From the NCBI RefSeq assembly GCF_036324505.1, contig NC_086365.1, positions 5,266,655 through 5,330,654 of the forward strand: a stretch of DNA of 64,000 bases. Reading direction: 5' to 3'. Made by a program: the position numbers and the translations under genes. A model generated the notes under the pieces. It searched no databases, was not told the origin of the DNA, and saw nothing but the letters and a program-made list of their open reading frames with translations. Below, piece by piece: positions 39,108 through 49,420 of the stretch (position 1 is its first letter; each line of letters opens with the position of its first letter). The stretch is from Eleginops maclovinus (lineage: Eukaryota > Chordata > Actinopteri > Perciformes > Eleginopidae).

Positions 39108-40984
39108 AGGAGACTGAGACAGTGGGTATGAAACTGATAACCCATGATGCCCTGCGCCTCTCTGTCCTTCATGCTTTTCCTCTTTCTGCTTCTTTTCATC
39201 TTTTTGATTGGTCTCCTCATTCTTCCTGTGTTTCACATCCCATCTGCACATGAGTGTGAGCGGGAGCTTGCAGAGATCTAACATGTCCGGTTTGGACAAG
39301 AAGCAAGCGCTGAATAAATAAAAAGCTACCAAATCGTTAAACCCATGGATTACAGTCAGCATAGCCTGTGTGATCTTGTCACGCTTTCACAAAGTGGTGG
39401 CATTCAGATTTTTTCAGTGACTTATTTATGGTCAATTCTGCAGCAGCATTAGCAAGCCGAATCATTTCCTTTAAAAGCAGATTTAAAGCACAACATGATT
39501 CAAAACACTTTTTTTTCCAGCAACAGCCTCGGGGATTCCTTTTAAGGGGAGAAGGAGGTTTACAAGATTGCAAAGTAGGAAGTCACTGCGCCCTAGACAC
39601 CAGTCTTCAAACGATGGGTTGCTTATATTTTCAAAGAGAATGATACCATGAGGGTATTTACATCTACTTTTCAGTTACATTGGGTATTCAAATCTTGGAC
39701 TTTTTCTTACTTTGCAATAGATTAAAGAGTAAAGGGAATCTCTCGAATGAGTTATTTCAAGAAATGAACCACTAAGTTATAAATGCTAATATTTTTACCC
39801 CAAATATATCTACCAGTTCCCTTTTTCTGAAGTTCAGATCTAGTGTTGGCTTAATAGATCAGGTCATATTTCCAAAACCCATCTCTTTATCACAAAGAGC
39901 AAGTGTTTTATGGCTTTTATCCAAGGGAAGTAATATTTAAAAGAAAGTTATACAATGGGACACACATAAATACAATCTGAAGGACTTTTTTAAAATAAGT
40001 TTGGGAAATACTTAGGTTATTCAGAGAAATAACAATAGAGAATTGATTATTTAATAAAGTAAGAATAGATGTAAATGTGACATAATATAGATGATGAGCT
40101 CAGCACGAACTAAAGGTGTTCATTATGTTACATAATTCACTGTTACCTCTGTGTATTGAGGAAATGGATAAGGGGATAATATAAAATTAAAAATTACAAA
40201 TAAAAGTGTAAGTTATTACATTTGTATCGGTGAACCCTGACGGTTGTTTTATTTTTAATACCACACATTTTAGTACCGCAGCGCTAAAAAGATCCAGATC
40301 AGAAGTAATATTCAATTTTGTCCAAAGCTATACCTATCTGAGCTTTAATTCTACTTCTAGATATAATTTAATATAGTGATATAACTGTTTGTGAGACGTT
40401 GGTAAACAATCGTATATCAAATCAGCTCTACACTGTTTCACCGTGTTGAACAACAGAGAAATTCAATACTTCAGTACTACCTCACATTAATGTCCCCATA
40501 CAGATAAAGTGGAGGCTATTCCAGCCTGCTCTATACATGCCGAGCAGTCATGTGTGTGTGCAAGTTAGCCTGAGTGCTCGCGCACAGTGTACTGATGAAA
40601 TAGCCAGAGGGAGCTCTAAAATAAATTGAAATGAATTATAGAGAATTAATTAGCCGCTTTTAAAATTGAACTCTGGTGCTCCTTGATTATGTAGCTTCCA
40701 GCTGAGCGGAGGCCCACTGCGCCCCGCACGTCATCCCGCTACGCAGATTAGTTAACATGCCAAAGATAGACACATGATGAGGAGGGGTGACGGGAGAGGA
40801 GGAGAGGTAAGGAAACAAGGAAGGAAAGAAACAGGGGGGAGATTCAGATAGAAAGGGGTCATATTATTATTTATACTATTATTTTCAGGTTTCATAAATG
40901 TATTTAGTGTCTCTACTGTGACATGTTTCCATGCTTTAATGTTCAAAAAGCTCTTCATTTTTTATACTGCCTGTGCTGCAGCAC

Positions 40985-41330
40985 CTGTTTTCGCCCTCTG
41001 CCTGGAACTAGAGCCCAGTCTGCTCTGATTGGTTAGCTAATCGGCTCTGTTGTGATTGGTCAACCGCTTAGAGATGTCCCCCCTAAGCCTATCACATACA
41101 ATTTGTTGGAGAGCTAGCCAATAAAAACGCGAGTGTTACAGAGTATGTAGCAGAAGTAAACAAAGGAGTGTAATGGAGGCGTTTCAGGCAGGGGGGGGGG
41201 GAGTGTGTGGGAGGGAAACACACAGGGATTTTAGCCTTTGCAGACCATTTACATGCACAAAACCCATATATTACAAACAACAGGAAAGGGGTAATAACAT
41301 TTTTTAAAAAGCATAATAGGGCCCTCTGCA
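40985..41330. repeat. Interspersed repeat family, copy related to 47036-47395
   Basis: Shared ordered blocks include GCCAGTCTGCTC-like sequence, GATGTCCC.CCTA, CCTATCACA.ACAAT, GTAAACAAAGGAGT, TTTC.GGCAGGGGGG and CATTTACATGCAC. This copy ends near AAAAAGCATAATAGGGCCCTCT, and the other copy begins with the complementary-type AAAGCGACCCTATTA. That suggests a terminal inverted repeat and a MITE. No coding capacity. Confidence 0.6.
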
Positions 41331-41920
41331 GACATTTGAAGTAGTGAGAAGTTGATGATCTCTGAAGCCATGTGGTCTCATATGAAACCGAAAAACTCAT
41401 TTCTAAATCAGGGTTAGAAAGTGAGGAGGAAACACATGATTCAACCAAATTCTTGAAATGTTTTTGATTGACAACATCATCATCTAACGGCTCTGACAGA
41501 CCTTTGTTTATTCTTCAGTGAAACTTGTATTTTATGTTTCATCACTAGAATGTAGTTCAGAGAGATGTGTTCTTCAGTGTTGTGTCAGGCATCAGACTGA
41601 GAAACAAACTCACTCTATTCATTAAGGTGAAACGATCACGCTGTCTGATGCTGTCATCCTCACTGGGACAGAAGTGAGAGCACTTATTCCTCTCAAAACT
41701 AAAGAGGCTGATTTGTGTGTGCATTTGTATATCTGAGTGTTGGTTTATAGTTATTCAGGATCTAATCATTAATCCAGTCTGTAACAGAGCATTAACATCT
41801 CGGTACGAGTACACCGCTGTATATATTGTAATATAATGGGCACATTTCTACTTTTACTTATTATGATTATATCAATGTTTGTGATTAATACATTATTTCT
41901 TTTTTTCTTTATTGAAGCAG

Positions 41921-42488
41921 GTGTCACCAAACCTAATTTCCCCAGGATACAATAAATATTGCTATTCTGATTCTGATAACAACAGGCTCAAGAATAAAGA
42001 CAGCATTTCAAACTTCCTATACGATGATACTGAGGCATATTATTCCATACGTCTTCCACTTTTTGCCCAGGAGGTCCTTCCCCTGCAATAATCCCTAATG
42101 CAGCATTTTTATGAGATTTCAAACAAAATATGTGTGAGTCATATCTGCATCCTCATTTCAGCAGCAGATGACAAACCCACCTTAGCTTCAGGCTAGCTGG
42201 ACACTGAATTTCAACAGACTGCTGGATCTGGCTTCCAAAATTGGATCCACTTAGAAAATATATACTCAGAGTGACGCTAAGATAGTGGTCGGGTTGGGAG
42301 AAAGACTATATTAATTTCAGAACCAAGACTGTTAGCTTATAGGATTCTGAATCAGTTCACAAAATACAATTAAAAAAAAACACTTTGTTATTCAATTACT
42401 TTACAGTTCCTTAACAACTGTGTCCTGAATAAGCTACACCTTACAGCAGTATATTTTAATCCACTGTGATGCTAAGAGTTAAGCTAAT
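41921..42488. repeat. Segment B (source), 568 bp, copied at 45009-45576
   Basis: It begins GTGTCACCAAACCTAATTTC and ends GAGTTAAGCTAATGAGT. The second copy differs by only a few positions (CCCC/CTCC near the start, a shift in an A-run, and one base lost at the end). The start contains AATAAATATTGCTATTCTGA, reminiscent of retrotransposon tails, but I see no complete element. Confidence 0.95.
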
Positions 42489-42513
42489 GAGTCTGTATTA
42501 ACGACTTGCTTAA

Positions 42514-43153
42514 AGGTGCCATAGAATGCATCTATCTGGTATTTTAAATTGTTCTCTCATGTTTACAAAGAAGGTAAATAACTTTGGTTGATCCAAAAAA
42601 TGTCCAGATGTGGTTTTACGGCCCCTTTACAACCCTATGATTTGGTCCTAGAATGAAACAAGCTGATTTGCCTTATTTGGGGCTCATTTAAATAATGATG
42701 ACGAGCTCTGCTCTGATTGGCTAGTTTACAAAGAGCAATCCATGGCTGCCTCAGAGCCCACTGAAGTAAGTGAAGTTCACGGAACTGTGAGAGATGAACC
42801 ATGGAGGCTATTGGCATCCGACCTTACATGTGTGAGCCTTTATCGGAGGAGGAAACCGATGAATTGGAAGAACAGCCAGTTGGTTGGAGAGCAACGTTAC
42901 GGAGTGGTGAGTGTCAGCGTTAGTGTTTCCAGCAGCTGGTGTATGCAAATGTTGGGGCTGGACTACTTTGTGTGACGTAACACACAGGGATTGTTGTAAT
43001 TCGCCCGTTTTACCGCTGTGATATGCATATTCATGATTTACACGTGAAGGAGGAAACAATGGTGTTTGAGGTTCACGGTATGTCAGCTCAATGTACCGAA
43101 CTCTCCTTATTCAACTATGCCAAGGTAAATACAGTTTTCCATTGTATGGCACT
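42514..43153. mobile_element. piggyBac-like MITE, 640 bp, between TTAA sites
   Basis: TTAA at 42510-42513 and 43154-43157 flank inverted ends AGGTGCCATAGAATG and (reverse complement) AGTGCCATACAATG. TTAA target duplication is characteristic of piggyBac elements. The interior has no transposase. An ORF beginning near 42742 is not recognisable. Confidence 0.7.
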
Positions 43154-43865
43154 TTAACTATAATACTCATAAACAAGCATAAAGTCAAGATAATGAACAT
43201 GTGCACTGTTGCCTTTGACTTTTCAACAGTTGCCCTTGCCCTAAAACTACTTTGTGGGACAAATCTACAGCAAGCACACAAGTGATTTCCACAGTGGAAA
43301 AAGTTGTATGTGATGGCTCTTTGATAGAGCTTGGCTACATTTCATTTTTTATTTTACTGCAAATACTTTTGCTTCCTGGTTACTGGTGTCAATTTGAAGT
43401 GGATGGAACAGGAGACATGTTATTAGAGTCTTTGCTGGTTACATAGCCCGACATCTTAATATTTTAATAAGTGTACAGCTGTTGAGGGAGCAGAGCAAGA
43501 GTGTTTAACGCCACTTTTGTGCATGGTTGTACGTGCGATTGATAGAGAATAGTGTTCCTGACAGTGATAAGGAAGTGTTTTTGTTTACATCTGCTGCAAT
43601 ACTCTCCACTGTCAAGCTCTAAATAGGGGCTCACCTGTGTGTCAGCAAACAGGGTATGTTTAAGATCACTTTACTTCCAATCTACCATGAGAGTGAGTGA
43701 CAGATGGACAGAGGAGCGCAGATGGAATGGAACACAGAGAAACAGACTGAGATGTTTATCATTGTTTGTGTGTTTGTGTGTGGGTGCAGGTGTTTAAGCT
43801 ACTTGTAGGTGGATACTGTGATGTTCAATAATGCATCAGGTGCTTCTGCAACGCATTCATTATAA

Positions 43866-43868
<3 letters not shown>

Positions 43869-43940
<72 letters not shown>
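43869..43940. repeat. (GT)n microsatellite, 72 bp, 10 nt from an anks1b donor site
   Basis: On the anks1b sense strand this is a CA tract that starts 10 nt after the exon end at 43951. CA-rich intronic RNA is a known binding site for hnRNP L, so it may affect use of this exon. Confidence 0.97.
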
Positions 43941-43942
<2 letters not shown>

Positions 43943-43950
43943 CCACTCAC

Positions 43951-44087
43951 CTGTGGGCGGATGACTCTCTCTATGTTCTTCAGGGCCGTGTCGGGGGAAG
44001 GGGGGGAGCAGTCTGGAGTGGGGCCTGTCGAGCAGTTGCCGTGGTTACTGTGCTCCCCCTCACTCACCGTTACATGGGACAAGTGAC
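43951..44087 (-). CDS. anks1b: anks1b exon: TPDCSPPSPDTALKNI ... VIRPQ
   Basis: The acceptor CTCTCTCCAAG precedes GTCACTTG, and CGCCCACAG is followed by GTGAGT. The 137-nt exon is two nucleotides plus 45 codons, HLSHVTVSEGEHSNHGNC, then STGPTPDCSPPSPDTALKNI, then ERVIRPQ. Mammalian ANKS1B contains STGPTPDCSPPSPDTALKNI almost letter for letter, followed by RPQPKQRTS, making this the most diagnostic exon in the window. The G carried from the 56488 exon completes GGT (Gly). Skipping it would shift the frame. Its acceptor tract is a CT microsatellite and its donor is followed by a CA microsatellite. Confidence 0.97.
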
Positions 44088-44091
44088 CTTG

Positions 44092-44111
44092 GAGAGAGAG
44101 AGAGAGAGAGA
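44092..44111. repeat. (GA)n tract forming the polypyrimidine tract of an anks1b acceptor
   Basis: On the sense strand this is a (CT)10 run ending 3 nt before the AAG acceptor. It serves as the polypyrimidine tract and contains PTB-type CUCUCU motifs. Confidence 0.9.
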
Positions 44112-44212
44112 TAGGGTGAGGGAGAGGTTGGCAGAGAAAGCGGAGATGTGTTTTCTTTTTGTCATCACTGTATTGTGTATTATTTGCAGAGGAGGAAACA
44201 TCTTGTTACTGT

Positions 44213-44600
44213 TAAGTGAAAGTACAAAAGTATTTGGATCAAAATCTAGTTAAAGTAGCGAGAGTAAAAGTAGTCATTGTTTGATTGGTCCATTTCAGAA
44301 TAATATCTCTGATATGTTTTATAATGATTGATCATTAAAGTGTTCTCAGAGCTGGTAAAGGTGCAGCTAGTTTGAATGGCTTTGTAGACTGCAGGGTAGC
44401 TGCTGAATTTACTCCAGGTGAACTAAAGTCAGATTTAAGGGTTGATTATATTTACCATCATTAATCCAAATCTGTGAAGTAACTAATGGTATTAAATAAA
44501 TGTAGTTGAGTAAAAGTACACGATATATCTCCAGATTCTACAGTAGTAGTGTAGAAGTATGAAGTAGCAAACAATTGAAATACTCAAGAACAAGCACCTC
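44213..44600 (-). repeat. Dispersed AAGTACTT-rich repeat, copy 3 (inverted)
   Basis: It carries the reverse complement of the family core: ATCATTAAAGTGTTCTCA, CTGCAGGGTAGCTG and CTCCAGGTGAACTAAAGT. It lies about 125 bp upstream (in transcript sense) of the exon at 43951-44087. Confidence 0.8.
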
Positions 44601-44910
44601 GAAACTGTACTTAATTTGGTGATCATAGCGTTGCCATGACTCAGCAACAGCAGTGGTTGAAGAATAGTAATGAGTCATTTCAAAATAAGCAAGTCATGGC
44701 AAAACTGTTGAATCTGGGAAAGGCTGAGAAAATTTGAATCACTTATTACTTATGTACTGCTGGTTAGCTTAAATAAAAACAACACATCACCATAACTCAG
44801 TTTTGCTTACAGTACAATATTGGCTTCATAAATGTAGTGGAGAAGAAGTGACATAAATTGAAATCAATAAAGTAAAGTACCTCAAAATGAAAAGTATAGG
44901 ACATTTACCT

Positions 44911-45674
44911 AGTTGACATTCCTCCAACAGCAGAGAAAAATCAGAAAGACGTTGGCTCACCTGTAGTTTATTTTCAGGCGTTTTAACACAACTAAAATAG
45001 TAAAGAAGGTGTCACCAAACCTAATTTCTCCAGGATACAATAAATATTGCTATTCTGATTCTGATAACAACAGGCTCAAGAATAAAGACAGCATTTCAAA
45101 CTTCCTATACGATGATACTGAGGCATATTATTCCATACGTCTTCCACTTTTTGCCCAGGAGGTCCTTCCCCTGCAATAATCCCTAATGCAGCATTTTTAT
45201 GAGATTTCAAACAAAATATGTGTGAGTCATATCTGCATCCTCATTTCAGCAGCAGATGACAAACCCACCTTAGCTTCAGGCTAGCTGGACACTGAATTTC
45301 AACAGACTGCTGGATCTGGCTTCCAAAATTGGATCCACTTAGAAAATATATACTCAGAGTGACGCTAAGATAGTGGTCGGGTTGGGAGAAAGACTATATT
45401 AATTTCAGAACCAAGACTGTTAGCTTATAGGATTCTGAATCAGTTCACAAAATACAATTTAAAAAAAACACTTTGTTATTCAATTACTTTACAGTTCCTT
45501 AACAACTGTGTCCTGAATAAGCTACACCTTACAGCAGTATATTTTAATCCACTGTGATGCTAAGAGTTAAGCTATGAGTTGACATTCCTCCAACAGCAGA
45601 GAAAAATCAGAAAGACGTTGGCTCACCTGTAGTTTATTTTCAGGCGTTTTAACACAACTAAAATAGTAAAGAAG
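44911..45674. repeat. A-B-A structure: 98-bp direct repeat flanking a copied 568-bp segment
   Basis: A 98-bp block at 44911-45008 (AGTTGACATTCCTCCAACAG to AGTAAAGAAG) is repeated identically at 45577-45674. Between them lies a near-identical copy of 41921-42488 in the same orientation. The junctions show only a few bases of shared sequence (AAG/G at one side, AGT at the other). No transposon ends are present. It is either a recent templated insertion with target duplication or an assembly fault. Confidence 0.9.
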
Positions 45675-46658
45675 CTGGAAAACTATTTATGTGTTCCAGA
45701 AAAAGCACAACTAAGCAATATTATCCCAGTTTTAAAGCTAATGAGCTTTGCGTTGCATCATTATCATTTTTTTAACTTTTCCTGGGCCCGTCAGTTATGA
45801 TATAAGATGATTTTGGCCTACAGAGCTGCACCAGTACAGTAACGTTTATATAATATTGGCATGAAATGACTTATTTCTTTTGGAAAAGTGAGAAATAAAA
45901 AAGTTTAACTCAACACCCAATTTGTCACACGCCTAATAGTGCAATCACAGAGATGTGTGAATATGAGAGAGAGGTGAGGAGAGTATTTTATAAATGTAAC
46001 AAGTCTCAGAAGCATCCTCAGAAGGAAGATCTGAAGGCTGCCCCGAGAAGCTTGATGTCTGTCTCAGTTTCTCAGAGGGAGATACACATGAGTGTGTGTG
46101 AGGCAGAGTGCAGAGCCAAGTGTCAGAACTAATTTCCCCAGCGCATGATAATTTCACAAAGGGCGGGGGGGGGGGGGGGGACAACACACAAAAAGAAAAC
46201 AAGAGCGGAAAGTGCTGAAGTAGCATGAATTACATTTCTGAAGAAATGAGCATCCGTCTTAATCAGCCGGAGGACGCACACCTTTACTAATATGCTGTTG
46301 TTGCTGACACACAAACTCAACTAAAGGGTGCAGTATAAAGATGCAGTGTGTATGAATGAACCATTATCTCATTTCAAACAGAACACTTTCAACTTTGAAT
46401 GTAGTGCAAGGTGTGATTTTTCACAACTCCCACAAATCTTCTTCCGACTCCTCAAAGAGAACAAAGCCTCACAGTTTGGCTGTTGATGATGTTTTGGATG
46501 ATGATAGAAAGTGCTAATGATAGTTTCCTGTGTTTTAATTACATGGGAGCCCCTTCACATTTACCTTGCAAAGATGTTTCCGATTGCTCAGGCGGATTTG
46601 CATTCTTAAAAAAAAGTGAGCTTGGATACTATATTAGTCATAATTAAATACTTCATGT

Positions 46659-46981
46659 AGAATCGGAGGATGAAACCCTCTTTATTAGTCACATACATGC
46701 ACACAGCAGAGCACACACAGGGAAATTGGTCCTCTGCATTTAACCTATCCTAGTACTAGGAGCAGTGGGCAGCTATTGTGCAGCGCCCGGGGAGCAATGG
46801 GGAGGGGGGATTGGAGGTGTCCGGTGCCTTGCTCAAGAGCACCACAGCAGGGCCTAGGAGGTGAACTGGGACCTCTCCAAGTAGCAGTCCACTTTCTATA
46901 TTTCATGTCTGTTTGGGGACTTGAACCGGCGACCCTACGATTCCCAGTCCAAGCCCCTACTTACTGAGCCACTGCTGGACA
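46659..46981 (-). mobile_element. tRNA-derived SINE with 23-bp target-site duplication
   Basis: Read on the minus strand, the head contains an A-box-like TGGCTCAGTAAGTAGG (46956-46971) and a B-box GGTTCAAGTCC (46917-46927), as in tRNA-derived SINEs. The tail is ATGTGACTAATAAAGAGGG. Flanking direct repeats of 23 bp with one mismatch lie at 46636-46658 and 46982-47004 (AGTCATAATTA...CTTCATGT), showing retrotransposition. It is about 320 bp long. ORFs within it are not genes. Confidence 0.88.
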
Positions 46982-47035
46982 AGTCATAATTATATACTTC
47001 ATGTGTGTGGAACAAGCCAACATCTTTACATTATT

Positions 47036-47395
47036 TAAAGCGACCCTATTACACTCATTGTCAGGTTCATATTTGTATTTTGTGCCTCTGTGACCTTCTT
47101 TCACCCCTCGGTCTGAAACCAGAGGCCAGTCTGCTCGGATCTCTAAGCATCTGGCATCTGGCCAACTGCATAGCGATGTCCCGCCTATCACACACAATGT
47201 GCAAGAGTTAGCCAATGGAAGTGCGAGTGTTACATAGTGATATTATCATGTTACGGAAGTAAACAAAGGAGTCCAATTGAGTCGTTTCGGGCAGGGGGGG
47301 AGAGTGTGAGGGAGAAACTCCCTCTGGAGGCACATTTACATGCACTAAAACCTATATAACACACTATAGGAAAGGGTAATCCGAATAAATGGTGG
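47036..47395. repeat. Interspersed repeat family, second copy (see 40985-41330)
   Basis: It begins AAAGCGACCCTATTA and shares ordered blocks with 40985-41330 at clearly reduced identity. It starts 32 bp after the SINE target duplication. Confidence 0.6.
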
Positions 47396-48034
47396 CCAGG
47401 TTCAAATATTCTTAGAAATTCCCAGAAAATTATTTAAAAAACGTTATATTTGTATTATCTGCTCCTTATTTTTAGGTGAATCATTACGGCTGAACTACAG
47501 ATGAGATGACTGAAAAATAACTGCTCCTTCGGTGCCAATCAAATCTTTGCTTGTGTCAAAATGTCTTTCAAAATGCTTTTCCATTTTTGGCAGCATTTTG
47601 GAAACCTGCCTATGAAATATATATTTATGTTGTCAATTTCCTCTCGTGTCATATCATTCTGTGTTTGTGTTTGTTGTTTGCTTGCAACTTTGACACCTGT
47701 CTACACTAGCGCAGCAATCTTTTATGGATCTGTAAAGGTGCAGTAAAAATTTGCTGGGAAATGTCGTCGACTTGTACAAGGACATTGGAGGCTATGCTGA
47801 CTCACTTTTCAATAGAGAGAATAAAACAACTTAGTGAAATGTTGTTCAGCTCAACCATCAAGGTTCTGTAAAACTAATGGCGTATGCTCCTGTGTCAGAA
47901 TTTGCCTCAATCTTTCATAACAAATGTTTAAAATGTAACTACTTAATTGGCAGAGACACACAATCACTCGGTCCTTCAGGGTACATGACACAGACTTACA
48001 GCACTGCTCTGACATCTATTAATGTTTGTGTCCT

Positions 48035-48036
<2 letters not shown>

Positions 48037-48122
<86 letters not shown>
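48037..48122. repeat. (TG)n microsatellite, 86 bp
   Basis: A pure tract in intron sequence. Confidence 0.97.
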
Positions 48123-48123
<1 letters not shown>

Positions 48124-48399
48124 ATGCACGTGCAAACACAGACGCAGGTACATTTTACCTAGGGTTTTGCAAGAACACACAGCTCCAGGCAAAGACACAC
48201 ACAAATAGACAGCCATCATAAAGAGCTGCCTGGAGCTGAAATAGTGATTGAGCGTTGGTGTAAATAGATCAAAGAAAAGCAGGAAGAATGAGAGAAAGAG
48301 GGACGAGAGGAAGGATGCAACAGAGGGACATATATAGATTGAGGTTTTGTCGTATTGAGTAAATAAGCCTGTCAACACTGAGGCTGTGATGATGGATGT

Positions 48400-48505
<106 letters not shown>

Positions 48506-48685
48506 TGAGAGACTGGGCTAACTTTAGATCTGCTCTGAGCTCACTCATGGGAAACACTCAGTCTCTTTTCCAGGGGATCTGTGTTTGTGCATGAGTGTGC
48601 ATAAAGGTGAATACACATGCATGAGTGTATAGTTAGGGTTATTATACCTAAGCTGTTTACATCCATATGTTCAGGTTCAGGCTTG

Positions 48686-49420
48686 GGCAGTAACAGATTT
48701 CATGTTAGGGGATTACTTGTAACGGTGATGGAAAAAAGGCAAACTGTATTCCCTTAGAGTTACATTTAAAAAAAAACGTAATGAGATCAAAGTTACGTCC
48801 CAAAAATTGGGATTACTAGCAGGATAACAATGTTAGTAAAAACCTAAAGAGAACATATAGTGTTTGTCAAAGGATTAGTTTATATTTCTTGTGTCAGCTG
48901 TACTTTGCTGTAGGATGTATACTGTAAGTGTGAATCTAATTGCATACTGCCTGAATATCTTAATGATTTTCACTTTCTTTGGTTCATATGTTCTGTTTTT
49001 AATTCAGCAAGTGAACCTATATGTTCATAAAATAGTGTGTGTGAGCTTAACTGTGCGTATTAAACTAAAACGGAGCGTTTTCTGTCAGCTCAGATTTGAT
49101 TTCTGCTTTTTTAAACTGTAGTACGTGCTCTTGTGTTTCAGTGTTGGTGTAGAGGCTGCTGCGGTTTTCCTATGAATAAAATCATTTCTGATGCTAAATA
49201 TCTTAGTTTTTTCTTTTCTAAGGTCACATTGTTCTGTTGTCTTACAGATAAGACAGTTGAGTATAAAACATCATGTCTTTTCTCTTATTTATTTTTCGTT
49301 GCATTTGATATTGAGGTAATTCAAAAGTAACGGAAAGTATCACATTATATTACTTTATATTTTGATATTAGATTAAGTACTCATTACCTTTTTTTACAGG
49401 TAAATAGTAATTGTAACAGA
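48686..49420. repeat. Possible interspersed repeat with GTAAC-rich ends
   Basis: The left end (GGGCAGTAACAGATTT, GGATTACTTGTAACGG) and right end (AAAAGTAACGGAAAGTATCA, TAGTAATTGTAACAG) are rich in TAAC/GTTA motifs. They resemble a common fish repeat whose ends read as alternating GTAAC and ATTAC. I could not define clear inverted ends or a target duplication. Confidence 0.35.

Noticed and set aside
46776..46967. 63-codon ORF as a small gene
   Set aside because: It lies wholly within the SINE.
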